Source: Pseudomonas huaxiensis (lineage in GTDB: Bacteria; Pseudomonadota; Gammaproteobacteria; Pseudomonadales; Pseudomonadaceae). From it: 64,000 nucleotides of DNA. Each line of letters starts with the position of its first letter. Within the stretch, counting starts at the first letter, position 1. The notes under the pieces are model-generated. The model did not search any database. It worked only from the letters and a program-made list of their open reading frames with translations, and was not told the origin of the DNA. Positions 1-8,134 of the stretch are shown in pieces. A program made the position numbers and the translations under genes. The stretch lies in NCBI RefSeq assembly GCF_003231275.1, contig NZ_QKVL01000032.1, positions 1 to 64,000 on the forward strand. The letters are read 5' to 3'.

Positions 1-23
1 CCGGCCATAAAACAGACCAAATA

Positions 24-58
24 AAAAGGGCTTGTCTCGTATCGAGGCAAGCCCTTTT
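24..58. terminator. Bidirectional intrinsic terminator
   Basis: An 11-bp arm (AAAAGGGCTTG) pairs with CAAGCCCTTTT, and an inner CTCG/CGAG pairing extends the stem. The A-tract on one side and T-tract on the other mean it can terminate in both directions. It lies just beyond the stop codon of the minus-strand queD gene and could also end a gene entering from the left edge. Confidence 0.85.
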
Positions 59-75
59 CGTATGGTGCGAAGTAA

Positions 76-432
76 TCAGTCGCCGGTGTACTCACATCCG
101 CTGGTACAGGTCTCGTGAATACGAACCTTGCTCAACTCCGGCAGCAGCGGTTTGACCTGTTCCCAGATCCACTTGGCGATCACTTCACTGGTCGGGTTTT
201 CCAGGCCAGGAATGTCGTTGAGGTAGTTGTGATCCAACTGCTCATAGAGCGGCTTGAAGATGGCTTTGATTTCGGAGAAGTCGCGAATCCAGCCGGTATG
301 AGGATCCAGCGGGCCGGTGAGGTGCAGGGCGACCTTGAAGGAATGGCCATGCAGGCGACCGCATTTGTGACCGGCGGGGACGTGCGGCAGGCGATGTGCC
401 GATTCAAATGTAAATTCTTTGAAGATTTCCAC
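76..432 (-). CDS. queD: 6-carboxy-5,6,7,8-tetrahydropterin synthase QueD
   Basis: QueD converts 7,8-dihydroneopterin triphosphate to 6-carboxytetrahydropterin, an early step of preQ0/queuosine synthesis for tRNA modification. The product of 118 residues has the zinc-binding histidines of the family in SAHRLPH and GRLHGHSF, with the catalytic cysteine in GHKCGRLHGHS, and a C-terminal HETCTSGCEY segment. I chose the GTG at 432 because the protein then begins EIFKEFTFESAHRLPH, the usual QueD N-terminus. The open frame continues upstream to 486 but that extension has no family character. It is a single gene ending at the terminator at 24-58 and lies downstream of the patatin gene on the same strand. 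Confidence 0.93.
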   Translation of the reverse strand: MEIFKEFTFESAHRLPHVPAGHKCGRLHGHSFKVALHLTGPLDPHTGWIRDFSEIKAIFKPLYEQLDHNYLNDIPGLENPTSEVIAKWIWEQVKPLLPELSKVRIHETCTSGCEYTGD

Positions 433-482
433 GGTATCTATAACTCTGAGAACCAATGCTGGGGCGCAGTTTACCAGCAAGG

Positions 483-1565
483 TCACTTCAGTGGTTGCAG
501 ATGGTCGCCCAGCCTGCCGCTCTCCACCAGTTCGAGAAACGCGTCGCCCAGCCGTTGGCTTTCACTCATTGCCGTGTGCCAGTAACGCTGACGGCTAGAA
601 GCATCGCCCATGAAACGTTTGAAGTCGCTGCGGTCTGGCAGCTTGCCGTAAGGCAGGCGTGCCAGGTATTGCGCTGACGGCGCCAGCAGCAGGACGTCTT
701 GCAGTCGGTCCGCGTCGCCGCGTCGCCACGGCAATGCCTTGTCGAACCAGCCGGGAATCACCTTGTCGGTGAAGTGCGGGTAGAGAACGATGTCTTCGCC
801 GGCGTAGGGCAGGTCGAGGTGGTAGTCGAGCAGGCCGCCGTCGCGATAGGTCCCTGGCCCTGCGCCCGGGATGTCCCGTACACCTTCCATGACCATCGGG
901 ATCGAGCCCGACGCCAGTAATGCATGGCGCAGGTTGCTGCTGGCCAATGGCAGATAACGCGACGGGAAATCTATCAGCGGCTGCAACGGCGGCGCGCTGC
1001 GGGCGTCGTGGAGGATGATTCGTTCGAAGTGTCGCGCCAGCCGCGGCCGACCGATCAGGTTGTCCGCGATCACCGAGGACAGGCCGATGCCCAGCCGCCC
1101 ACGATGGTCATCGGCAAGTAAGCCATGGCTTTTCACTACGACGATGTTGAGTCGGTAAAGCGGGTTATCGAGGATGCTGGCATCACGGCCTTCCAGCAGG
1201 TCGTCGAGCATGCGTTGGCAACTCAGGCTGACTTCGCCTTGGGTCACGCCCTTGGCGAAGTCCTGGGCGGTATAGAGGTCGCCGAGTCGGCGGAGGGCCT
1301 GGGCCGGGTCGGGCAGACAGGCGCTGGCGAAGCGCCAGGAACCGATCGAGGCGCCAATCAGCGCGCGCTCGCGTGGTGCACCTGGCAGCCACTGACCGAA
1401 CAACGCCAGATCCAGCCCCTGTATGCCCAGCGCCTTTGGCCCGCCAGCAGCGCCGGGCAGTACACCGATGTCAGCGGGCGCCAGGCCGCGTTGACGGATG
1501 CGGGCAAGGGCACGTTTACCGGCCTTCAGGGTCAGCGCGGGGTATTTGATCTGGATGGCGGTCAT
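483..1565 (-). CDS. Patatin-like phospholipase family protein
   Basis: This 360-residue protein is a probable cytosolic lipid acyl hydrolase. It carries the patatin Ser-Asp dyad elements: a glycine-rich oxyanion segment (LPGAAGGPKALG), the nucleophile elbow G-A-S-I-G and the DGG motif in YRDGGLLDYH. The open frame runs upstream to 2075, but that extension is antisense to the PepSY genes and has no patatin features, so I start at ATG 1565 (MTAIQIKYPALTLKAGKR). No signal peptide is visible. The substrate cannot be inferred. It is separated by about 170 bp from the divergent bqs-like operon. Confidence 0.85.
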   Translation of the reverse strand: MTAIQIKYPALTLKAGKRALARIRQRGLAPADIGVLPGAAGGPKALGIQGLDLALFGQWLPGAPRERALIGASIGSWRFASACLPDPAQALRRLGDLYTAQDFAKGVTQGEVSLSCQRMLDDLLEGRDASILDNPLYRLNIVVVKSHGLLADDHRGRLGIGLSSVIADNLIGRPRLARHFERIILHDARSAPPLQPLIDFPSRYLPLASSNLRHALLASGSIPMVMEGVRDIPGAGPGTYRDGGLLDYHLDLPYAGEDIVLYPHFTDKVIPGWFDKALPWRRGDADRLQDVLLLAPSAQYLARLPYGKLPDRSDFKRFMGDASSRQRYWHTAMSESQRLGDAFLELVESGRLGDHLQPLK

Positions 1566-1664
1566 GCGGGTCTCTCTGTGTCGAGGGTGCGAGTATAGAG
1601 AATCGCTGCGACCTTGCGCGCCAAGACGGTGCGCCCCTGCGGCGCTATCATGTCGCCAGCTGTT

Positions 1665-1680
1665 TTCAGGTTCAATTAAG
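1665..1680 (+). promoter_or_regulatory. Candidate BqsR (CarR) binding site
   Basis: The sequence TTCAG-N6-TTAAG matches nine of the ten defined bases of the TTAAG-N6-TTAAG direct repeat described for BqsR of P. aeruginosa. It lies about 55 bp before the first gene of a bqsPQRS-like operon, as expected for autoregulation. The assignment is inferred from the motif and its position. Confidence 0.55.
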
Positions 1681-1716
1681 TTCGGCTGGGTAATATTTCC
1701 TCGTACCCCACCGAAC
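1680..1716 (+). promoter_or_regulatory. Leader dyad (stem-loop or operator)
   Basis: GTTCGG-CT-GGGTA pairs with TACCC-CA-CCGAAC across an 11-nt loop, giving 6 + 5 paired bases around an internal mismatch. It directly follows the candidate BqsR box and ends 7 nt before the GGAGAA ribosome binding site of the next gene. It could be an operator or a 5' leader hairpin. Confidence 0.4.
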
Positions 1717-1733
1717 CTCAATGGAGAAACACG

Positions 1734-2042
1734 ATGAAGACCCTGACTGCCCTGTTCGCAACCGCTGCCCTGGCCTTGAGTGCCAACGTCGCGATGGCCA
1801 AGGATGTGCGCACCGACGAAGTGGTGAAACTGGTCCAGGCCAAGCAGATCCAGTCGCTGGACGAACTCAATCAGAAGGCGCTCGCCAAGCACCCCGGCGC
1901 CACGATCAAAGACACCGAGCTGGAAGACGTCTACGGCCGTTACGTCTACAAGGTCGAACTGCGTGATGCGCAGAACGTCGAGTGGGATGTGGATCTGGAC
2001 GCCAAAACCGGTGAAGTGCTCAAGGATGTTCAGGACCGCTGA
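1734..2042 (+). CDS. bqsP: PepSY-domain periplasmic protein (BqsP-like)
   Basis: A 102-residue secreted protein with a clear Sec signal peptide (hydrophobic stretch after MKTL, cleavage likely after NVAMA) followed by one PepSY-type domain containing ELEDVYGRYVYKVEL and the typical ending DLDAKTGEVLKD. A strong GGAGAA lies before the ATG. It starts a four-gene operon overlapping the next gene by one base (TGATG), followed by a second PepSY protein, a response regulator and a kinase. In P. aeruginosa the same order is bqsP-bqsQ-bqsR-bqsS (carP/Q/R/S), which responds to ferrous iron and calcium. The symbol is assigned by gene order and domain type. The molecular role of such small PepSY proteins is unclear; they may modulate the sensor kinase. 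Confidence 0.75.
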   Translation: MKTLTALFATAALALSANVAMAKDVRTDEVVKLVQAKQIQSLDELNQKALAKHPGATIKDTELEDVYGRYVYKVELRDAQNVEWDVDLDAKTGEVLKDVQDR

Positions 2043-2356
2043 TGATCCGGCTTTCGCAAACGGCACGCTGGACACTGCTCGCGCTAATGGCCTGCTGCTC
2101 GCTGGCCATGGCCCGCGACCTTGACCAGGACGAAGCCCTGCAGTTGCGGCGAGAAGGGGTGATCCTGCCGCTCGAGCAACTGTTGCAATCCGCCCTGGGA
2201 CGCTATCCCGGGGCGCGTTTGCTGGAGGCGGAGCTGGAAGAGGACGACGATGAATACGTCTACGAGGTCGAGTTGCTGACTGTCGAAGGCGTGGTGCGGG
2301 AAATCAAGTTGCATGCCGCCACCGGTGTCCTGCTCAAAGATGAGGAAGATGATTGA
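2042..2356 (+). CDS. bqsQ: Second PepSY-domain periplasmic protein (BqsQ-like)
   Basis: This 104-residue protein has a signal peptide (basic start, hydrophobic LLALMACCSLAMA) and one PepSY-like domain. It is visibly related to its upstream neighbour: both have a QLLQSALGRYPGARLLEAELE-type helix followed by DEYVYEVELLTVEGVVREIKLHAATGVLLKDEEDD. A very acidic patch (EEDDDE) in the middle and the acidic C-terminus could bind cations, which would suit a metal-responsive operon; this is inference. It overlaps both neighbours, by one base upstream and four bases downstream (ATGATTGATG region), so translation is probably coupled. Confidence 0.72.
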   Translation: MIRLSQTARWTLLALMACCSLAMARDLDQDEALQLRREGVILPLEQLLQSALGRYPGARLLEAELEEDDDEYVYEVELLTVEGVVREIKLHAATGVLLKDEEDD

Positions 2357-3024
2357 TGCGTTTGCTACTGGTTGAGGACACCGTCTCGCTGGCTGACGAA
2401 CTGACCGTCAGCCTGCAACGTCAGGGCTACGCGGTGGACTGGCTGGCCGATGGCCGTGACGCGGTGTATCAGGGCAGCAGTGAGCCCTATGACCTGATCG
2501 TGCTCGACCTCGGTCTGCCCGGCATCCCCGGTCTTGAAGTGCTGAAGCAATGGCGCGCGGGAGGACTGGCCATACCGGTACTGATCCTCACCGCACGCGG
2601 TTCCTGGGCTGACCGCATCGAAGGGCTCAAGGCCGGTGCCGATGACTACCTGAGCAAGCCGTTCCATCCCGAAGAGCTGCAATTGCGTATCCAGTCGTTG
2701 CTGCGCCGAGCACGTGGCCTGGCCAATCAGCCGACCCTGGAAGCCTCTGGTCTTCATCTGGACGAAGGGCGCCAGTGTGTGACCCGTGAAGGCGAGGACG
2801 TACAACTGACTGCCGCTGAATTTCGCTTGTTGCGTTACTTCATGCTGCACCCGCAGCAGATCCTTTCGAAAAGCCATTTGGCCGAACACCTTTACAACGG
2901 CGAGACCGAACGTGACTCCAATGTTCTGGAAGTCCACGTCAACCACCTGCGCCGCAAGCTGGGCCGTAGCGTGATCGAAACCCACCGGGGCCAGGGCTAC
3001 CGCTTCGGTGGGGCCGTGGCGTGA
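2353..3024 (+). CDS. bqsR: OmpR-family response regulator (BqsR/CarR-like)
   Basis: The 223-residue DNA-binding regulator has an N-terminal receiver domain (acidic VED near the start, phosphoacceptor Asp in LIVLDLGLPGIPG at about residue 52, conserved Lys in YLSKPF) and a C-terminal winged helix (residues about 125-220) with NVLEVHVNHLRRKLG and ETHRGQGYRF. It lies between the PepSY genes and the sensor kinase, overlapping the kinase gene by four bases. A TTCAG-N6-TTAAG site upstream of the operon fits autoregulation. Other OmpR-family regulators of the PmrA/QseB branch look alike, so the exact symbol rests on operon structure. Confidence 0.8.
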   Translation: MMRLLLVEDTVSLADELTVSLQRQGYAVDWLADGRDAVYQGSSEPYDLIVLDLGLPGIPGLEVLKQWRAGGLAIPVLILTARGSWADRIEGLKAGADDYLSKPFHPEELQLRIQSLLRRARGLANQPTLEASGLHLDEGRQCVTREGEDVQLTAAEFRLLRYFMLHPQQILSKSHLAEHLYNGETERDSNVLEVHVNHLRRKLGRSVIETHRGQGYRFGGAVA

Positions 3025-4343
3025 AGTCTATTCAGTCACGCCTCAGCCTCGGCCTGGCCGGGGTGTTGATCGTCGTGGGCCTGGCTCTGGCCCAGGTCAG
3101 TCTCTGGTTGTTCGAAGTGGGATTGCAGCGTTACCTCGAAGCCGGCCTGCGCAAGGAAAGTGAGAACCTGCTGGTCGCCCTGGTCCACGGTCACGACGGT
3201 GTCGAGCTGGATCAGCAGCGGATTTCTGCCGCCTACAACCGGCAGTTCTCCGGCTATTACTTCCGCATCGATTTCGACGGCAAGACCTGGCGCTCCCGCT
3301 CGCTGTGGGACATGGAAATGCCCAAACCGGAGACGCCCGGGCTGCACGACGGCTTCGAGCTCGGCCCGCGCGGCCAGCAGTTGCTGGTGTTGCGAGCCGA
3401 CTACCGGCGTCAGGGCCAGGCGATGTCCATCAGCGTCGCCCAGGACTACACGCCGATGCGCGACAGCTTCCGACGTCTGCAACAGATCGGCCTGGGCCTC
3501 GGGCTGTTGGCTTTGGTGCTGGTGCTGGTGTTGCAGCGCGTGATCGTCAAACGCTCGCTGAATCCGCTTGAGCGCGCCCGCGAGCAGATCGCGCAGTTGC
3601 AGCAGGGCAAGCGTTCGCAACTGGACACCGAGGTGCCGAGCGAACTCGAACCGTTGGTGGCGCAGGTCAACCACCTGCTGGCCCATACCGAAGACAGCCT
3701 GCGCCGTTCACGCAACGCGCTGGGCAATCTCGGACACGCTTTGAAGACGCCGCTGGCCGTGTTGCTCAGCCTTGCCGCCAGCGAGCGCCTGCGGGAAGTG
3801 CTGGGGTTGTCCGCGCAGATGCGCGAGCAACTGGAGCAGATCCAGCAGCGTTTGAGTCGCGAACTGAACCGCGCCCGGCTGGCCGGCGATGCGCTGCCGG
3901 GCGCGCATTTCGATTGCGATGCGGAATTGCCAGGCCTGCTTTCCACCCTGGGAATGATCCATGGTGACGGGCTGTTGATCCGTCAGGACGTTCCTGCCGG
4001 CCTGTCATTGCCGTGGGACCGTGAAGACCTGCTGGAGCTGCTCGGCAACCTGCTGGACAACGCCTGCAAATGGGCCGACAGCGAAGTCTGCCTGAGCATC
4101 AGCCAGACGCCGGATCACTACCGACTGTGTATCGATGACGACGGTCCGGGTATTCCCGAGGACGCCCGGCAGGGCGTGCTGGAACGCGGCGCGCGGCTGG
4201 ATGAGCAGATCGATGGCCACGGCCTCGGCCTGGGCATCGTGCGCGATATCGTCGAGGCCTGGCATGGCCGGATGGACCTGGAGGGGAGTGCGCTTGGCGG
4301 GTTGCGGGTGAGTATCGAGCTGCCGCGCCGGGCCGGGCGCTGA
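3021..4343 (+). CDS. bqsS: Sensor histidine kinase (BqsS/CarS-like)
   Basis: A 440-residue inner-membrane kinase: first membrane helix about residues 10-30, a periplasmic sensor region of about 120 residues, a second helix rich in leucine and valine about 155-175, HAMP, the phosphoacceptor His in LGNLGHALKTPLAVL, and an ATPase domain with N box (GNLLDNACKWA), DDDGPGIP and GHGLGLGIV. It partners the overlapping response regulator gene. The RExxE iron motif described for P. aeruginosa BqsS is not present in that exact form; the periplasmic side of the first helix has LRKESENL instead. Ligand specificity is therefore uncertain. Confidence 0.8.
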   Translation: MKSIQSRLSLGLAGVLIVVGLALAQVSLWLFEVGLQRYLEAGLRKESENLLVALVHGHDGVELDQQRISAAYNRQFSGYYFRIDFDGKTWRSRSLWDMEMPKPETPGLHDGFELGPRGQQLLVLRADYRRQGQAMSISVAQDYTPMRDSFRRLQQIGLGLGLLALVLVLVLQRVIVKRSLNPLERAREQIAQLQQGKRSQLDTEVPSELEPLVAQVNHLLAHTEDSLRRSRNALGNLGHALKTPLAVLLSLAASERLREVLGLSAQMREQLEQIQQRLSRELNRARLAGDALPGAHFDCDAELPGLLSTLGMIHGDGLLIRQDVPAGLSLPWDREDLLELLGNLLDNACKWADSEVCLSISQTPDHYRLCIDDDGPGIPEDARQGVLERGARLDEQIDGHGLGLGIVRDIVEAWHGRMDLEGSALGGLRVSIELPRRAGR

Positions 4344-4361
4344 GGCCCGGCCGGCGCGGCA
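4321..4361. terminator. Long GC-rich hairpin between convergent genes
   Basis: An 8-bp perfect stem (GGCCGGGC/GCCCGGCC, 6-nt loop) is extended by nine further pairs (TGCCGCGCC/GGCGCGGCA) with a single bulged base. The hairpin includes the last codons of the kinase gene and reaches almost to the stop codon of the convergent chemoreceptor gene. There is no T-tract, but its position suits mutual termination. Confidence 0.55.
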
Positions 4362-4367
4362 TACAGA

Positions 4368-6515
4368 TCAAACCTGGAAGTGATCCATCAGGCTTTGCTG
4401 CTGGTTGGCCAGGCTGTTCAGTGACTGGCTGACCCGGGCCGACTCATCGGCCTGATGAGACAGCGACTCGGTGACGTCACGGATGGTCGCGACGTTGCTG
4501 CTGATTTCCTCGGCCACCGCGCTCTGTTCTTCAGCGGCACTGGCGATCTGCAGATTCATGTCAGTGATGACCGTCACCGCTTCGCCAATCTGGCGCAGCG
4601 CGCTTACCGCCTGACCGACCTGCTCGACACTGCCCTGGGCCTGGCGATGGCTGCTGTCCATCGCACCGACCACTTCGCGGGTACCGGCCTGCAACTGCTC
4701 GATCACATGGCGGGTTTCTTCCACCGATTCCTGAGTGCGCTGGGCGAGGTTGCGCACCTCGTCGGCGACCACCGCGAAGCCGCGCCCGGCCTCGCCGGCG
4801 CGGGCTGCCTCGATGGCAGCGTTGAGCGCGAGGAGGTTGGTCTGTTCGGCGATGGAGCGGATCACTTCCAGTACCGAACCGATCTTCTCGCTGTTTTCCG
4901 CCAGGCCTTCGACCTGATTCATCGCGGTGCTCATGTTGGCGGCGAGGGCGTCGATGCTGCTGGTGGTCTGGTTGATCACCGCCAGGCCCTGGCGAGTGGC
5001 CTGATCGACGTCGCGGGCGGCTTGCGCGGCTTGTGCGGCGCTGCGGGCCACGTCATGGGCGGTGGCGCTCATTTCGTGGGACGCGGTGGCCACCTGATCG
5101 ACCTGGCGGTATTGCTGCTCCATGCCGGCGCTGGTCTGGCTGGCGATCGCCGAAGACTGGTCGGCGGTGCTGCGCGCCGCGTGCACCGAGCGTTTCACCT
5201 CGGCGATGGTCGGTTGCAGTTTGTCCAGGAAGCGGTTGAACCAGCCGGCCAGTTCACCGAGTTCGTCCTGCTTGTTGTAGGCCAAGCGGCTGGCCAGGTC
5301 GCCGTCGCCGCTGGCGATTTCGCGCAGGCGGTGGGCGACGTGGAGAATCGGCCGGGTCACGCCGCGGGCCATCAGCCAGATCAACAGCAGGCCGACCACC
5401 GCGGCCAACAGGCCAAGCCCCAGTTCGATCAGCGTGCCATTGGTGTTGCGTTGATCGAGTTCCTGCTTGAGGGTTTCGGCGGGGCCGATCAGGGCGCTTT
5501 CCGGCACATCGAGCAGCACGCCCCAAGGCTTGGCGCCCGGGGTCGGGGCGAAGGAGGCGAGGATTTTCAAGCGGCCGTCGTTCTGAATGCTGTGCAGCAC
5601 CTTGCCGTCGGCCATCAGGCGCACCAGTTCGGCGCCGTTGCGGGCGTCGATCTGTTCGTAGCGCTGGGCCAGCTTGCTGGCGTCCGGGCTGTAGCCGGCC
5701 AGCAGGCCGGCGGGGCTGAGGATGCCGATCTGGGTCTGGCCGCCGTAGAGGTTGGCGCTGGCCTGTTTACTCATGGCTTGCAGGCTGTTCAGGTTGATGT
5801 CGATGGAGAGGGTAGCGATCACCTTCTCGGCGACGATCAGCGGGAACACGATGCTGGTCATCAGCACCTGCTGGCCGTCGATTTCGTAGAAATACGGTTC
5901 GGTCACGCAGGTCTTGCGGGTGGTGCGCGGGCACACCGACCAAGTGTTGGCGGGCTCGCCGCTCGGGCCGATGGTGGTGTCGGCCATGTCACGCTCGGGC
6001 AGCGCCATGGAGGTCAGCTTGCCCGGGGTCGGCTGCGACCAGTACAGGGCGAAACGGCCGGTTTCGTTGCCGCCGATGGCCTCCTGGCCGGCGAACAGTT
6101 CATCTTTGCCATCCAGCGCGTTGGGTTCGAACACCAGCGACAGGCCGAGCAGGTCGGGGTTGGCCTGCAGCGCCGAGCGCACCTGGCGGGTCATGTCCTC
6201 GCGCAGGTCGAAGGCATCAAGGAAGCGCTTTTCCGCTTGTTCACGCAGAAACAGCACCTGGCGCGAGAAGCCCGCGCCATATTGATAGGCGTCCATGAAC
6301 TGGCGCCGGATGTTCAGTGCCTGGACTTCGCCCTGGGATTCGATACGGCCCTGGGCCGCCTCGGTGAGCATGTGCATGCTGCTGGCCTTGACCAGCTCCG
6401 TTGTGTGTTCCATGCGATACAGCGAAAGACCCACCAGCAGGGTAACGATGCCTGCGAGGCACAGCCCGGCCAGTGAAGTGATCTTCCATTGAATGGAAAG
6501 TTGTCTGAACAACAT
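4368..6515 (-). CDS. Methyl-accepting chemotaxis protein, double-Cache type
   Basis: This 715-residue transmembrane chemoreceptor has a first membrane helix at about residues 10-30, a large periplasmic ligand region of about 330 residues that looks like dCache_1 (PYFYEIDGQQVLMTSIVFP; IATLSIDINL), a second helix (LGLLAAVVGLLLIWLMARG), a HAMP segment and a long cytoplasmic hairpin with the conserved tip EQTNLLALNAAIEAARAGE. Pseudomonas receptors of this build (PctA/McpA types) often sense amino acids, but the ligand here cannot be read. ATG 6515 is preferred over the upstream 6536 because AAAGGA precedes it at a normal distance. Confidence 0.9.
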   Translation of the reverse strand: MLFRQLSIQWKITSLAGLCLAGIVTLLVGLSLYRMEHTTELVKASSMHMLTEAAQGRIESQGEVQALNIRRQFMDAYQYGAGFSRQVLFLREQAEKRFLDAFDLREDMTRQVRSALQANPDLLGLSLVFEPNALDGKDELFAGQEAIGGNETGRFALYWSQPTPGKLTSMALPERDMADTTIGPSGEPANTWSVCPRTTRKTCVTEPYFYEIDGQQVLMTSIVFPLIVAEKVIATLSIDINLNSLQAMSKQASANLYGGQTQIGILSPAGLLAGYSPDASKLAQRYEQIDARNGAELVRLMADGKVLHSIQNDGRLKILASFAPTPGAKPWGVLLDVPESALIGPAETLKQELDQRNTNGTLIELGLGLLAAVVGLLLIWLMARGVTRPILHVAHRLREIASGDGDLASRLAYNKQDELGELAGWFNRFLDKLQPTIAEVKRSVHAARSTADQSSAIASQTSAGMEQQYRQVDQVATASHEMSATAHDVARSAAQAAQAARDVDQATRQGLAVINQTTSSIDALAANMSTAMNQVEGLAENSEKIGSVLEVIRSIAEQTNLLALNAAIEAARAGEAGRGFAVVADEVRNLAQRTQESVEETRHVIEQLQAGTREVVGAMDSSHRQAQGSVEQVGQAVSALRQIGEAVTVITDMNLQIASAAEEQSAVAEEISSNVATIRDVTESLSHQADESARVSQSLNSLANQQQSLMDHFQV

Positions 6516-6783
6516 CGGCGAAATCCTTTGGACCAAAAGAGATAGACACTGCCGACTGTAACGGCAATCTGTGAACTTTCTTTATTCAAACGTTCAATTG
6601 AAATGCGCCGTTTTCGTTCATTCAGGCGACCCTTGCACCAAGGCGAGGCGTCGCGCTTTGACATCCGCGGGGGCCTCCGTCAGAGTGTGCGCCTTCCAAA
6701 AACATACCGTCATTCGGCCAGTGCCTGAGGGCAAAACTGTCGCCGACGTACCCGCTTTTTGTCCGTTTCAAGAGGTTCACAGA

Positions 6784-8103
6784 ATGAATGCAGTCATTGC
6801 CGCGGTCGGCATCATGCTGATACTGAGTCTGTCCCGCGTGCATGTGGTCATCGCCCTGATCGTCGGTGCGCTGGTCGGTGGCCTGGTGGGCGGATTGGGT
6901 ATCGAGGCCACGCTGAAGGCCTTCAACGGTGGCTTGGGCGGTGGTGCTACCGTGGCGCTGTCCTACGCCTTGCTCGGCGCTTTCGCCGTGGCTATCGCCA
7001 AATCCGGCCTGGCCCACGCCCTGGCTGATCGCGCCCTGGCGATGTTCCACGGGCAGAGCGAAGGCAACGGTGCCCGGGTGAAGTGGTTGCTGGTCGGGCT
7101 GATGCTGGTGGTGGCGATTTCCTCGCAGAACGTTCTGCCGATCCACATCGCCTTCATTCCATTGCTGGTGCCGCCGCTGCTCTATGTGCTGACGCGCCTG
7201 CAGATTGATCGCCGGCTGGTGGCCTGTGTCATCACTTTCGGCCTGATCACGCCGTACATGTTCCTGCCCGTAGGCTTCGGCAATATCTTCCTCAACGAAA
7301 TTCTGCTGGCCAATGTGGCTCGCAGCGGTGTCGACGTCAGTGGCGTCAATGTCACCCATGCCATGGCCATTCCGGCAGCGGGCATGCTCGCTGGCCTGCT
7401 GATCGCAGTGTTTTTCAGCTACCGCAAGAAGCGCGTCTACGATCTGGAGAAAATCGAGCAAGTGGAGCAAGTGGCGGTCAGCTACAACCCGCTGACCCTG
7501 CTGGTAGCCGGTTGCGCCATCGCTGCGGCGTTCATCATTCAGTTGTGGCTCGACTCGATGATTATCGGCGCCATGGCGGGCTTCCTGATTTTCTCGGCCT
7601 CCGGCATCGTGCGCTGGAAGGACACCGACGACCTGTTCACCGAAGGCATGAAGATGATGGCGATGATCGGCTTCATCATGATTGCCGCGTCCGGGTTCGC
7701 CGAGGTGATGAAGGCGACCGGAGAGGTGAAGACGCTGGTGGAAGCATCCGCGTCGTGGATCGATCACAGCAAGGGCGTCGGCGCTTTACTGATGCTGCTG
7801 GTGGGCTTGCTGGTGACCATGGGCATCGGATCGTCGTTCTCCACCGTGCCGATTCTCGCGGCCATCTTCGTGCCGCTGTGCGTGCAACTGGGTTTCGATC
7901 CGATCGCCACCGTGTGCATCGTCGGCACCGCCGGCGCCCTGGGCGATGCCGGTTCGCCGGCGTCTGACTCGACCCTCGGCCCGACCTCGGGGCTGAACGT
8001 CGACGGTCAGCATCATCACATCTGGGACACGGTGGTACCGACCTTCATCCATTACAACCTGCCATTGCTGGCGGCGGGATGGGTGGCGGCGATGGTGCTG
8101 TAA
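6784..8103 (+). CDS. Na+/H+ antiporter-family permease
   Basis: This 439-residue polytopic inner-membrane protein has roughly 11-12 hydrophobic segments and short loops, including a glycine-rich first pair (IVGALVGGLVGGLG) and a late GTAGALGDAGSPASDSTLGPTSG loop typical of the Na+/H+ antiporter-like permease family (NhaC-related, HI1107 type). The start at 6784 follows AGAGG. The open frame extends to 6571, but that region lacks hydrophobic character and probably holds the promoter. Real substrates in this family are poorly defined, and organic acids or amino acids remain possible. Confidence 0.75.
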   Translation: MNAVIAAVGIMLILSLSRVHVVIALIVGALVGGLVGGLGIEATLKAFNGGLGGGATVALSYALLGAFAVAIAKSGLAHALADRALAMFHGQSEGNGARVKWLLVGLMLVVAISSQNVLPIHIAFIPLLVPPLLYVLTRLQIDRRLVACVITFGLITPYMFLPVGFGNIFLNEILLANVARSGVDVSGVNVTHAMAIPAAGMLAGLLIAVFFSYRKKRVYDLEKIEQVEQVAVSYNPLTLLVAGCAIAAAFIIQLWLDSMIIGAMAGFLIFSASGIVRWKDTDDLFTEGMKMMAMIGFIMIAASGFAEVMKATGEVKTLVEASASWIDHSKGVGALLMLLVGLLVTMGIGSSFSTVPILAAIFVPLCVQLGFDPIATVCIVGTAGALGDAGSPASDSTLGPTSGLNVDGQHHHIWDTVVPTFIHYNLPLLAAGWVAAMVL

Positions 8104-8134
8104 GCAGGAAGCGCAAGAGGGCGGGGCGCGAGGC

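Noticed and set aside
1566..2075. An N-terminal extension of the patatin-like protein
   Set aside because: The extra residues are antisense to the PepSY genes and lack patatin motifs; family N-terminus starts at ATG 1565.
4455..6476. A 673-codon open frame antisense to the chemoreceptor gene
   Set aside because: Same antisense composition artefact; no domain or ribosome site.
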